DNA from: Burkholderiales bacterium
GTDB lineage: Bacteria; Pseudomonadota; Gammaproteobacteria; Burkholderiales; Burkholderiaceae_C
DNA: 44,144 nucleotides
Direction of reading: 5' to 3'
Assembly (NCBI GenBank): GCA_025350505.1
Contig: JANXXS010000417.1
Span: forward strand, 1 to 44,144
Shown: positions 37,801 to 43,948 of the stretch, piece by piece
How positions within the stretch are numbered: the first letter of the stretch is position 1
Layout: each line of letters begins with the position of its first letter
The notes under the pieces: model-generated
The model's database searches: none
What the model was told of the DNA's origin: nothing
The model's input: the letters and a program-made list of their open reading frames with translations, nothing else
Program-made: the position numbers and the translations under genes

Positions 37801-38838
37801 GAGTCGATCTCGGAGCTGGGCGTCAAGTGGATGGGCGCCGGCCTGAAGGACTTCGCGAACCCGCTCCAGTGGTCGGCCAACAAGGACTTCGTCTTCGAGC
37901 GCTCGGGCGAGATGCGCAACCGGATGAACGAGGTCGACCGCGACGTGCGCGAGCATCTGCGCCAGATCGACCTGAATCTCATGGACCCGGCGAGTGGCGC
38001 AGTCCAGCGCGGCGCGGACGCGATGAAGGCGCACGCCTACGTGCTGATCGCCGGGCTCGACATGGCCTCGGCCCTGCCGACCTGGATGGGCGCCTACAAG
38101 AAGGCCCTGACGCCGCCCGATCGCGGCGGCCTGGGCCTGGGCGAGCAGGACGCGGTCTACTTCGCCGACAAGACGGTGCGCAACGCGCACGGCGGCACCG
38201 GGGTCAAGGACATGGCCCGAGTGCAGCGCGGCACCGAGTTCCAGAAGCTCTTCACGATGTTCTACACCTTCTGGAACCACAACATCAACCGGATCATCGA
38301 CACGAGCAAGCTGGTCACGAGCCCCGAGCACCGGGCCCTGCTGAAGGAGCAGAACAACTGGTCGACGACCCAGCTCGCCTCGACGGTGATCCTGCGCACG
38401 CTGGCCTACACCTTCGGCGTGCAGGCGCTGCACTCGCTCATCAACCCGCCGAAGAAAGAGGACGACGGCGAGCACTGGATGAAGTGGGCCGGCAAGGAGT
38501 TCCTGGCCTCGGCGTTCGCTGGCATCCCGATCGCGCGCGACATCTCGGCGCATTTCCTGACCGGCAAGGACTACAGCGTCACGCCGGCAGCGTCGGTGGT
38601 CGACGCGATCGGACGCACCGGCCAGGACGCGCTGAACGCGCTGACCGGCAAGGCGGTCAGCGACAAGTGGCTGAAGCACGCGATCACGACGACGGGCTTC
38701 GTTGCCGGGCTACCGCTCGGTCAGCCGGCCAGCACCGCCCAGTTCATCTGGGACGTGGGCGCCGGCAAGCAGCACCCGGAAAGCGCCAAGGACTGGTGGA
38801 ACGGCATCGCCCACGGGGACGTGAAGGCTCACCACTAG
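31840..38838 (+). CDS. Giant polyvalent ejection protein (ART, ParB-like and zincin domains)
   Basis: A 2332-aa protein. Residues ~160-390 are Gly/Ala-rich and partly hydrophobic, possibly membrane-inserting. Around 630-810 lies an ADP-ribosyltransferase domain of polyvalent type: AYHGTPHEVSKF, then GWGMYFAKGKDIAEFYRKQ, then GLRYLDAG and NQNFVIFDD. At ~870-950 is a ParB/sulfiredoxin-like fold (IAPLIVAIDGVNGPYILEGA, then HRYDAL). Around 980-995 is a zincin motif, TFQHELGHFFLDTM. Then comes the LELRSLFQRFRSWMLNVYKS segment typical of giant phage proteins. The remaining ~1250 residues are mostly helical, as in T7 gp16. It is probably packed in the capsid and injected, delivering enzymes with the DNA. 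An operator-like site lies between the first two domains. Confidence 0.85.
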   Translation: MSSDVDQWADAGLKALQQSTAEQVRASVSQALPVNPDKEAETRRFAAAANVPLVTARALPDVTKVQAQMSGFDADVIARQFPTTAQLLAHPDLARIAHDDIPKTTQVEQAATALAAPQGFVGPPEASLLERAKTPDFWSGIAKYIFSANPGKDNLTSDIGSAAQTLSAKIGTSAALAAGAVGMAADAGHSAITGKLHTEMQDAAFGVAKPYADVVDSNAAAGANDAFHNKLVKSAATLGLQLPMMLAGGAGGSAVAIAKSGTETLAHYLGGAAVHGAKAMALPALIDATDMMRKVYEKTGDLAAAARAGQAQFALATAGGIVPLNAPGALAARLGTGSVVGALQGELSRQGMNAVLPDSMQTAYDPEESALSAVTGGLTAGALGPHSPGNRAAAVRAFNEAFEVAKTEGQNAQVVALGKAAATSKLRERDPAAFKQFVKDTVDQGDSPKGLFVDAHELNRILTAHEITAGELNQTMPDVAAQLQSAMGEMGPTNGLVRIPIEDFATHIAGSPLEEPLLQHFRVTPEGGTVAESEAYHQGQVGDLKAQAERLTVKNAGDQAYQDSLNRVTTDTHARLEAIGMKPDVAVSNAVPLAAFYQVHADRLGVLPHEFAERYPVNFSNKALEGLEQSAYHGTPHEVSKFTTQKIGTGEGNQAYGWGMYFAKGKDIAEFYRKQESTKRGVEGNTYKVEVPEDHQMLDYHARVGEQSPSVQAALTKLGVRLVDYEVRSPSGEVITSQESADKARLYITRNNVAGKVVATPSDMTGARAYKLLSQKLGGAEAASRALNDAGVPGLRYLDAGSRGDKAPTKNQNFVIFDDSHVGAPEALPDGQVLRQDASVMRALPLATEKVDGLTVRKGVPNMGSIESSFENYEVLPGVREVPFGMFSGPDAPTARTRKLAKDIGESQEIAPLIVAIDGVNGPYILEGAHRYDALQHMGKTSFPAVVVVDKSGALAQDSRGTFSPSSKTISVLKGADLSTFQHELGHFFLDTMAHLAGSADAPASVKADMHTLLKWFGVPGLDEWYQMPLDEQRESHEKFATGWETYLMRGDAPTLELRSLFQRFRSWMLNVYKSLKGAPGDFTPEVKGVFDRMIASEDAIAQAEQARRYMPLFDSPEKSGLSAEEWTAYQALGKDATEKAVEGLVGKTMKDMAWTDRLRTASLKAVTREAREQRTAVENEVKSEVMRQPVYRAWSFLTGKDSAQLPDEANAAHRRDVREWNEQRTDHETETRTAAKDAAWAAAPASKETHKNNGLAKGRFLSKNRASVDLEIQKAMDAYDAEHPKPATPAKPEGPSSDPLTGAGKLNSEALKSAFGEEVAARLYEMKMTGKKGIDPGTVADMFGFPDAASLVKALVESEPPKSVVEGMSDQRMLERHGEVADPRAMARTADELVHNEVRARFVATEFKALKKATGSAKDIVNAAKEAAANAIDARRVRDIAAGQYDSAETRSAKQAEQAMSKGDTAGAAIAKRDQILNMELARAAREAQTFVTKSVEYLKKFDKPSVREAIDLEYRDQIDALLDRADLRKSVTNTALDKREALQSFVERMAGAGYKPYIPEHLLDEAERWHYKDMPLVAFKGLVDAVKSIEHLGKMKSKMLDAKETRELSDLAAEVKESAGKLPQRAPESNRGLSRMEQKWVAAKAFGRSAQASMLKMEQMLDWVDARNANGTLNRVVFRRLSEAGVHENNLLGHVKAEIDKLLNANLADITREKGKVYVAADMIDGATGLPQRFTTKEMLMLAGNMGNASNAAKMAKGERWNETDVWAFLHANMTKAHWDFVAGMGRTLESLWPEKLAMDRRLGNTSPEKIEPRPFTTPHGDYAGWYWPLMYDPARSQDVAERGARQGDAMFENIYAKASTDTGRMNTRNENYARPLLLDLDALPRMIKDEIHDISHREAIIDADRFLSHPTVRKAIIDALSQEHYDQLRPWLQSIANDGKVSTDGARGMEFFNGIAREARMRATMVGLGLRLTTALVHGSSAAAESISELGVKWMGAGLKDFANPLQWSANKDFVFERSGEMRNRMNEVDRDVREHLRQIDLNLMDPASGAVQRGADAMKAHAYVLIAGLDMASALPTWMGAYKKALTPPDRGGLGLGEQDAVYFADKTVRNAHGGTGVKDMARVQRGTEFQKLFTMFYTFWNHNINRIIDTSKLVTSPEHRALLKEQNNWSTTQLASTVILRTLAYTFGVQALHSLINPPKKEDDGEHWMKWAGKEFLASAFAGIPIARDISAHFLTGKDYSVTPAASVVDAIGRTGQDALNALTGKAVSDKWLKHAITTTGFVAGLPLGQPASTAQFIWDVGAGKQHPESAKDWWNGIAHGDVKAHH
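34320..34336. promoter_or_regulatory. Operator-like site in the giant gene (site 11)
   Basis: CTTACC-GGAT-GGTCAAG. Each half has one change from the consensus. It encodes a linker between the ADP-ribosyltransferase and ParB-like domains, where coding constraint is low. The weakest of the late-arm matches. Confidence 0.3.
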
Positions 38839-38839
38839 G

Positions 38840-38853
38840 GTTCCAATAGGCCA
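38840..38853 (+). promoter_or_regulatory. Late leader motif, copy 4
   Basis: GTTCCAATAGGCCA, 1 bp after the giant gene stop and 25 bp before the tailspike ATG. Confidence 0.65.
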
Positions 38854-38877
38854 GGCGGGCGGTCACAGACTGCTCGC

Positions 38878-41022
38878 ATGACGATCAGCACCTCGACGCG
38901 CGCCGCCGGTCCTTTCGCAGGGACCGGCGTGATCGTGCCCTACCCGTTCGCCTTCAAGGTTTTCCAGACCTCGGATCTGCTCGTGGCGCGCACCGACACC
39001 GGCCTCGTGCAGAACACGCTGGCGCTGTCGGTCGACTACACGGCAATCCTGAACGCCGACCAGAACGTGTCGCCCGGCGGCACGATCACCCTGACAACGG
39101 CACTACCGGTCGGGTACTCGCTCACGCTGACCAGCGCCGTGCCGCTGACACAGCAGGCCAGCCTCACGAACGCGGGTGGGTTCTTCCCGCGAACGATAGA
39201 GGACGCGCTCGACCGGATCGTGATCCTGCTGCAGCAGCTCGGCTTCAACGTCGGCCAAACGCTGCGCGTCCCCGAGGTCGCCGGCATCGCAGTGCTCCCA
39301 AACGCTGGTGCGCGAGCGAACAACACGCTGTCGTTCGACTCGCTCGGCAACCCGGTCGCCAGCGCGCCGGCCACCGGCTCCTCGGCGGCGCTCGCCTCAA
39401 ACTTGCTGAACTCCGCGAGCGCCACGTTCGGTGCCGCGATGGTCGGCTACAGCCCGACCCTCAGTTACAGCGCTGGCCTGGGTCAGTTTTTGAATCTGAA
39501 CTTCGGACGCACGACCGCCGAGATAGCGGCGGTCGTGACCCCGACGGCGTACAACTTCGCCGAGGGAGACATCCGGCGCTACGGCGCGACGATCGCAGCG
39601 GGCGACAACTCCGCCGCGATCAACAGCGCACTGCTGGTCTCGGCAAACGGCGGCCCGGCGGCTTTCATCCCGGCCGGGACGTGGAAGCACACGAGCACCC
39701 TGAGCGCCACGCTGTCGTCGTCGATGTACGGCGTCGGGCTAGCCTCAATCCTGAATCCGATCGGTTGCGACGGGCTGACGTTCACGAACCAGCCGGCCTA
39801 TTCCGGCTCGCGCTTCTTTCGCGACTTCTACATCAGCGGCACGACGACGACCGCGAGGGCCGGCATCGTCGGACTGATGCTGTCGGGATCTGGCAACCGC
39901 GTCACCGGCATCAACTTCAGCGGCATCTCGATCCAGAATTTCCAGTACGGCATGAACCTGCAGGGGTTCTGGAACTGCACCTGGCGAGAGTGCTTCCTCT
40001 ACAACAACTACCAAGGCATCCAGCTCACCGAGCGCAACATCAAGTGCACGTTCGTCGACTGCGTCGTCCAGCGCGGCGTCCTGACCGGCGCCGGGTCGCA
40101 GTACGGGTTCCTGACCGATCAGGTGGGCGGTATCCGCAGCGAAGACATCGTGCTCCGCGGCTGCTTCCTCTACAACTGGGACTACGGCATCGCGATCAAC
40201 AACTCGCTGTACGCCGCGATTCACCAGTGCGACATCGACCAGACACGCATCACGGGTGTGATCCTGACGACCGTCAACGGCGGATGCACAGTTCGCGACT
40301 GCTGGATCAACACGATCGCCGCTACCGCGACGATCGGCATCGACTGTTCCGCGCTCGGCGCCCAGAACCCGGACAAGGTCGTGCTCGACGGCAACCACAT
40401 CAGCGCGACGACCGCGGCGGCGGGAAATATCGGCGTGCGCGTCGGCAACAACCAGTCAGGGGTGACATGCAATGGCAACCGGATGACCGGCTTTGAGACG
40501 GGCATCCGAAACAACGCCGCGAACAACATGGTGGCGAAGGGCAACAGCATCAACGCGACGAGTCAGGCGATCTTCGTCGACAGCCTTGCGGCGGATGTCG
40601 AGGTGGGTCCCAACTTCGTAGAAGCCGGCACGCCGATGACGTTCTCGGCGGCCACGCCAGCAGGCTTTAGCTACTTCGCCCGCGGCTCGTTCACGATGAC
40701 GCTGACCGGCATGACCGCGGGCGTTACCTCGGCGGTTAAATGGGTCGCCAGTGGACGAACGGTGTCGCTTCAATTTCCGTCGAGCACCGGGACGTCGAAC
40801 ACGACCGCAATGACCGGGACCGGCATGCCGGTCGAAATTCGCCCGGTAGTGCAGCAGGCGTTCCTTTGCAACAGCATCGACAACTCGGCCGGCTTTCTTT
40901 CGTACACCACAGTCTCGGCGACTGGCGTACTCGGCTTCAGCGCCTCGTTTGCGGGCGCGGCGTTCACCGCGACCGGGATCAAGGGTATCAACCCCTTCGC
41001 CGTGAGCTACCCGTACCTATGA
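38878..41022 (+). CDS. Tailspike with beta-helix (probable depolymerase)
   Basis: A 714-aa protein. The N-terminal ~110 residues are a T7-fibre-like virion-binding domain: VIVPYPFAFKVFQTSDLLVA, VDYTAILNADQNVSPGGTIT and PRTIEDALDRIVILLQQL. Residues ~235-590 are a pectate-lyase-type right-handed beta-helix: DIRRYGATIAAGDNSAAINS, AAFIPAGTWK, repeated C-x-F/W strands (CTWRECFLYNNYQGIQL, CTFVDCVV) and IDCSALGAQNPDKVVLDGNH. The end is a separate beta domain. It likely binds and cleaves a host surface polysaccharide. Repeats of this coding region vary fastest among relatives and would set host range. Confidence 0.9.
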   Translation: MTISTSTRAAGPFAGTGVIVPYPFAFKVFQTSDLLVARTDTGLVQNTLALSVDYTAILNADQNVSPGGTITLTTALPVGYSLTLTSAVPLTQQASLTNAGGFFPRTIEDALDRIVILLQQLGFNVGQTLRVPEVAGIAVLPNAGARANNTLSFDSLGNPVASAPATGSSAALASNLLNSASATFGAAMVGYSPTLSYSAGLGQFLNLNFGRTTAEIAAVVTPTAYNFAEGDIRRYGATIAAGDNSAAINSALLVSANGGPAAFIPAGTWKHTSTLSATLSSSMYGVGLASILNPIGCDGLTFTNQPAYSGSRFFRDFYISGTTTTARAGIVGLMLSGSGNRVTGINFSGISIQNFQYGMNLQGFWNCTWRECFLYNNYQGIQLTERNIKCTFVDCVVQRGVLTGAGSQYGFLTDQVGGIRSEDIVLRGCFLYNWDYGIAINNSLYAAIHQCDIDQTRITGVILTTVNGGCTVRDCWINTIAATATIGIDCSALGAQNPDKVVLDGNHISATTAAAGNIGVRVGNNQSGVTCNGNRMTGFETGIRNNAANNMVAKGNSINATSQAIFVDSLAADVEVGPNFVEAGTPMTFSAATPAGFSYFARGSFTMTLTGMTAGVTSAVKWVASGRTVSLQFPSSTGTSNTTAMTGTGMPVEIRPVVQQAFLCNSIDNSAGFLSYTTVSATGVLGFSASFAGAAFTATGIKGINPFAVSYPYL

Positions 41023-41219
41023 GCGATCACGACTCCAGGATCGCGTGGATCAAGGTGGGTATCGCCTGGGTAGGCGTGTTCTTCGCCAGCGTCACCCTGC
41101 AGCAAGTCGCCTTCGTCCTGACGATTGTGTTCACCGCGTTTCAGCTCTACGTCGGCCTCCGCAAGCTGCGCCGCGAGATCCGCCTAGAGCGCCTCGAGGC
41201 GAAGCTGAAGCAACCGTGA
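41019..41219 (+). CDS. Small holin-like membrane protein (66 aa)
   Basis: Begins MSDHDSRIAWIKVGIAWVGV with two closely spaced hydrophobic segments (residues ~9-24 and ~26-44, TLQQVAFVLTIVFTAFQLYV). A strongly basic tail follows (GLRKLRREIRLERLEAKLKQ). The ATGA overlap with the tailspike and GTGA overlap with the endolysin place it in the lysis cassette. Holin or antiholin. Confidence 0.75.
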   Translation: MSDHDSRIAWIKVGIAWVGVFFASVTLQQVAFVLTIVFTAFQLYVGLRKLRREIRLERLEAKLKQP

Positions 41220-41746
41220 CCCCCGAGATTCTTGCCGCCTGCACGGGCGCACGCATCGACCGGGCGCAGGCCTTCGCCGTCGTGCTGCCGGCGGCCATGA
41301 CCGAGTTCAACATCGACACCCCGGCGCGGCAGGCCGCCTTCCTCGCGCAGGTCGGCCACGAGTCGGGCGGCCTGCGCTGGCTTATCGAGCTGTGGGGACC
41401 GACGCCGGCCCAGGCCCGATACGAAGGCCGCGTCGATCTCGGCAACCACATGCCCGGCGACGGCTTTCGCTATCGCGGCCGGGGCTTGCTCCAGGTCACC
41501 GGCCGCGCGAACTACGCACGCACCGGCATGGCGCTGGGCGTGGACCTCGAGCGCGAGCCGGAGCGCCTGGCGGAACCGGTGCTGGCGGCTCGCGGCGCCG
41601 CCTGCTTCTGGGCCGCTCACGGCCTGAGCATCTACGCCGACAAGAGCGACTTCGAGACCCTGACCCGACGGATCAACGGGGGCCTCAACGGCTTCGACGA
41701 CCGTCGCCAACTCTGGGCCGCGGCCCAGGCCGCCCTGCACATCTGA
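41216..41746 (+). CDS. Endolysin, glycoside hydrolase family 19
   Basis: A 176-aa muramidase/chitinase-like enzyme. GTG start at 41216 overlaps the holin stop. GH19 signatures: RQAAFLAQVGHESGGLRWLI with the general acid Glu, RYEGRVDLGN, GFRYRGRGLLQVTGRANYA, and TRRINGGLNGFDDRRQLW. No signal peptide or anchor, so release depends on a holin. It cleaves the glycan of the cell wall for lysis. Confidence 0.93.
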   Translation: MTPEILAACTGARIDRAQAFAVVLPAAMTEFNIDTPARQAAFLAQVGHESGGLRWLIELWGPTPAQARYEGRVDLGNHMPGDGFRYRGRGLLQVTGRANYARTGMALGVDLEREPERLAEPVLAARGAACFWAAHGLSIYADKSDFETLTRRINGGLNGFDDRRQLWAAAQAALHI

Positions 41747-41755
41747 AAGAACCTC

Positions 41756-42136
41756 ATGGCACTTGACCCCATCACCGCCGGCATCGACCTGGCGACCGCC
41801 GCTATCCAGCGCATCTGGCCCGACAAGTCGAAGCAGGAAGCCGAGGCGCTCGCCGCCCAGCTCACCATCGTGCAGGGCCAGATCGACGTGAACAAGGTCG
41901 AGGCGGCCTCGAGCAGCCCGTTCACCAGCGGGTGGCGGCCCTTCATCGGCTGGGTCTGCGGCCTCGGCTGCGCGTGGAACTGGATCGGCCTGCCGGTCGC
42001 CCTGTTCGCCACGCGCCTGGCCGGCCACCCGGTCGACATGAGCGGCGCCAACGTGACCGAGATGATGCCGCTGCTCTTCGGCATGCTCGGCCTCGGCAGC
42101 CTGCGCACGTTCGAGAAGGTCAAGGGGGTCGCGTGA
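41756..42136 (+). CDS. 3-TM holin (gene-transfer-agent type)
   Basis: A 126-aa protein. The N-terminal amphipathic part (ITAGIDLATAAIQRIWPDKS) is followed by EALAAQLTIVQGQIDVNKVE. Then comes the family mark SPFTSGWRPFIGWVCGLGCA, two to three membrane segments (to ~residue 115) and LGSLRTFEKVKG. This matches, from memory, the three-TM holin family first described for gene transfer agents. With the 66-aa protein it makes a two-component membrane set around the endolysin. Confidence 0.85.
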   Translation: MALDPITAGIDLATAAIQRIWPDKSKQEAEALAAQLTIVQGQIDVNKVEAASSSPFTSGWRPFIGWVCGLGCAWNWIGLPVALFATRLAGHPVDMSGANVTEMMPLLFGMLGLGSLRTFEKVKGVA

Positions 42137-42546
42137 TCCGCCGCGCCCACGGCGCGGAGCTGGACGTCGTCGAGCGCCTGCAGAAGCTGATCCTTCCCTA
42201 CGACAAGCCGGACTGCACGAGCAGCGGCGCCTGGTGGCTGGCCCGCGACGAGAACGGGGCGCCAGTGGCCTTCGCCGGGATCAAGCAGTCGGTCCACTGG
42301 AGCGACGCCATGTACCTGTGCCGCTCCGGCGTGCTGGGCCGCGCCCGCGGCAAGGGGATGCAGCGACGGCTCATCGCCGTGCGCGAGCGCCACGCGCGGC
42401 GGCTCGGCAAGAACTGGCTGATCAGCGACACGACCGACAACCCGGCCAGCGCCAACAGCCTGATCGGGGCCGGGTTCCGCATGTACGAACCCTCCAGTCC
42501 CTGGGGCCTCAAGGCCGCCTGCTACTGGCGCAAGAAGCTCGCCTGA
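42133..42546 (+). CDS. GNAT-family acetyltransferase
   Basis: A 137-aa protein with GTG start overlapping the holin stop. Visible GNAT features: IRRAHGAELDVVERLQKLIL, GAPVAFAGIKQS (beta4), GVLGRARGKGMQRRLIAVRE for the acetyl-CoA loop (R/Q-x2-G-x-G/A), and DNPASANSLIGAGFRMYEP (motif B). The substrate is unknown; phage GNATs near lysis genes occur widely, possibly modifying a host or competing phage protein. Confidence 0.85.
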   Translation: MIRRAHGAELDVVERLQKLILPYDKPDCTSSGAWWLARDENGAPVAFAGIKQSVHWSDAMYLCRSGVLGRARGKGMQRRLIAVRERHARRLGKNWLISDTTDNPASANSLIGAGFRMYEPSSPWGLKAACYWRKKLA

Positions 42547-42548
42547 GT

Positions 42549-42566
42549 CTTTACCGACCGGTAAAG
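42549..42566. promoter_or_regulatory. Operator-like inverted repeat (site 12, perfect)
   Basis: CTTTACC-GACC-GGTAAAG, perfect 7+7 repeat in the 53-bp gap before the metallophosphoesterase gene, 33 bp from its ATG. It could repress this last gene or stop transcription through the late operon in a lysogen. Confidence 0.6.
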
Positions 42567-42599
42567 TGACCTCGGCCATACAGGCCAACGAAAGCACGC

Positions 42600-43865
42600 A
42601 TGACCACACGATTCCTGCCCGAGCAGCTCAAGGACTACGCCACGCCGCGGCAGGCCGCCTTCATCGACGCGGTCAACCTGCACGGTTCGCTGTTCGCGGC
42701 CGGCAAGGCGCTCGGGGTGAACGAGTCGACCGTCCGGGGGTCTGTCGGGAGAACGATCGACACGGCCTCGATCCAGGGCTTCGCGCCGGGGCATCCGGGC
42801 TGGACACGACCGGTGCCGCGCACGCACGTCGCGAAGGGCGTCAGCGTCTACCACCCGGCGGTCAAGGAAACGCGGCCGGACGGCACCGAGCGGGTCGTCG
42901 AGCCTGCGGCCTGGGTCAAGGCCGACATGCGCAAGGCGGCCTACGACGAGGCGCAGCGCGCCGCAATGCGGGCCTTCTGCGAGGAGCTGCCGAAGCTGCC
43001 GCGCGCGCCGGCGCCGCGCCTCGACTACTCGAGCGATGTCATCCCCTGGATTCAGATCGGCGACGCCCACCTTGGCATGCTCGCGCACGCGGCCGAGGTC
43101 GGCGAGAACTTCGACGTTCGCATCGCCGAGCGCGAGATCATCGGCGCGATCAACCTGGTCATCGACGAGATGCCGGCGTGCGAGCGGTGCGTGGTCAACG
43201 ACCTCGGCGACTTCACCCACTACGAGAACTTCACCGCGACGACCGAGGCCTCGGGCCACGCGCTGGACTTCGACTCGCGCTTCCCGAAGATGATCAAGGC
43301 CTACGCGCGGATCATGCGGGCCATCGTCGAGCGCGCGCTGACGAAGGCCCAGGTGGTCGACGTGATCGTGAACCAGGGCAACCACAGCCGGACGAACGAC
43401 ATCTGGATGGCGGTGCTGCTGCGCACGGTCTACGAGGGCAACGAGCGCGTCAACGTGCTCGACAACGACAGCGTCTTCATCGGCTACCGGATGGGCCGCA
43501 CGCTGGTCATGACGCACCACAGCGACAAGTGCCCGCCGGGGCGCCTGCGCACCGTGATGACCGCCGACTTCCGCAAGGACTTCGGCGAGACCGACTTCCA
43601 CTACATCGACATCGGCCACATCCATCACCGCTCGGTGAGCGTGGACGAGGCCGGCATCAGCATCGAGAGCTGGAACCACCTGGCGGCCACCGACAAGTGG
43701 GCGCACGAGGCCGGCTATCGATCGAGCAAGTCGCTGACCGTGGTTCTGCGCAGCAAGACCTACGGCGAGATCGGCCGTCGCACGCTGGGCATCGCCGAGA
43801 TCCGCGACCGGCTCTACGGCGTCGGCCACGCGACGCCGACGAAGAAGCCGGCGTTCGCGGTCTAG
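42600..43865 (+). CDS. HTH-metallophosphoesterase (calcineurin-like)
   Basis: A 421-aa protein. Residues ~12-48 (YATPRQAAFIDAVNLHGSLF, then AAGKALGVNESTVRG) are a helix-turn-helix. Residues ~150-400 hold all five metal-binding blocks of calcineurin-like phosphoesterases: IQIGDAHLGM, VVNDLGDFTH, IVNQGNHSR, VMTHHSD and IDIGHIHHRSV. It may be a DNA-directed phosphodiesterase or nuclease. Leader CGAAAGCACGC resembles those of the capsid genes. It is preceded by a perfect operator and converges with a leftward gene, whose stop shares the bases CTAG. Confidence 0.85.
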   Translation: MTTRFLPEQLKDYATPRQAAFIDAVNLHGSLFAAGKALGVNESTVRGSVGRTIDTASIQGFAPGHPGWTRPVPRTHVAKGVSVYHPAVKETRPDGTERVVEPAAWVKADMRKAAYDEAQRAAMRAFCEELPKLPRAPAPRLDYSSDVIPWIQIGDAHLGMLAHAAEVGENFDVRIAEREIIGAINLVIDEMPACERCVVNDLGDFTHYENFTATTEASGHALDFDSRFPKMIKAYARIMRAIVERALTKAQVVDVIVNQGNHSRTNDIWMAVLLRTVYEGNERVNVLDNDSVFIGYRMGRTLVMTHHSDKCPPGRLRTVMTADFRKDFGETDFHYIDIGHIHHRSVSVDEAGISIESWNHLAATDKWAHEAGYRSSKSLTVVLRSKTYGEIGRRTLGIAEIRDRLYGVGHATPTKKPAFAV

Positions 43866-43948
43866 CGCCTCGTCAGTGCGCTCCAGGTGCAGCACCCCAG
43901 GAACACTAGCCAGACGAGCGCCGTGCAGGCGAACTGCAGGGCGCTCAC
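43862..43948 (-). CDS. 28-aa membrane peptide at the end of the leftward operon
   Basis: GTG at 43948 overlaps the TGA of the lipoprotein gene (GTGA). The product VSALQFACTALVWLVFLGCC is nearly all hydrophobic and ends TWSALTRR, so it is a single membrane helix. Its TAG overlaps the TAG of the converging metallophosphoesterase in the palindrome CTAG. The conserved coupling style supports it despite the size. Confidence 0.5.
   Translation of the reverse strand: MSALQFACTALVWLVFLGCCTWSALTRR

Noticed and set aside
40723-40740. TTACC-TCGG-CGGTTAAA in the tailspike gene as another operator
   Set aside because: The right half has an inserted base and a wrong sequence (GGTTAAA), and the spacing does not match the other sites.
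42570-42588. CCATACAGGCCA before the metallophosphoesterase gene as a sixth late leader motif
   Set aside because: Only the last part (AGGCCA) agrees with GTTCCAATAGGCCA; too weak to count.
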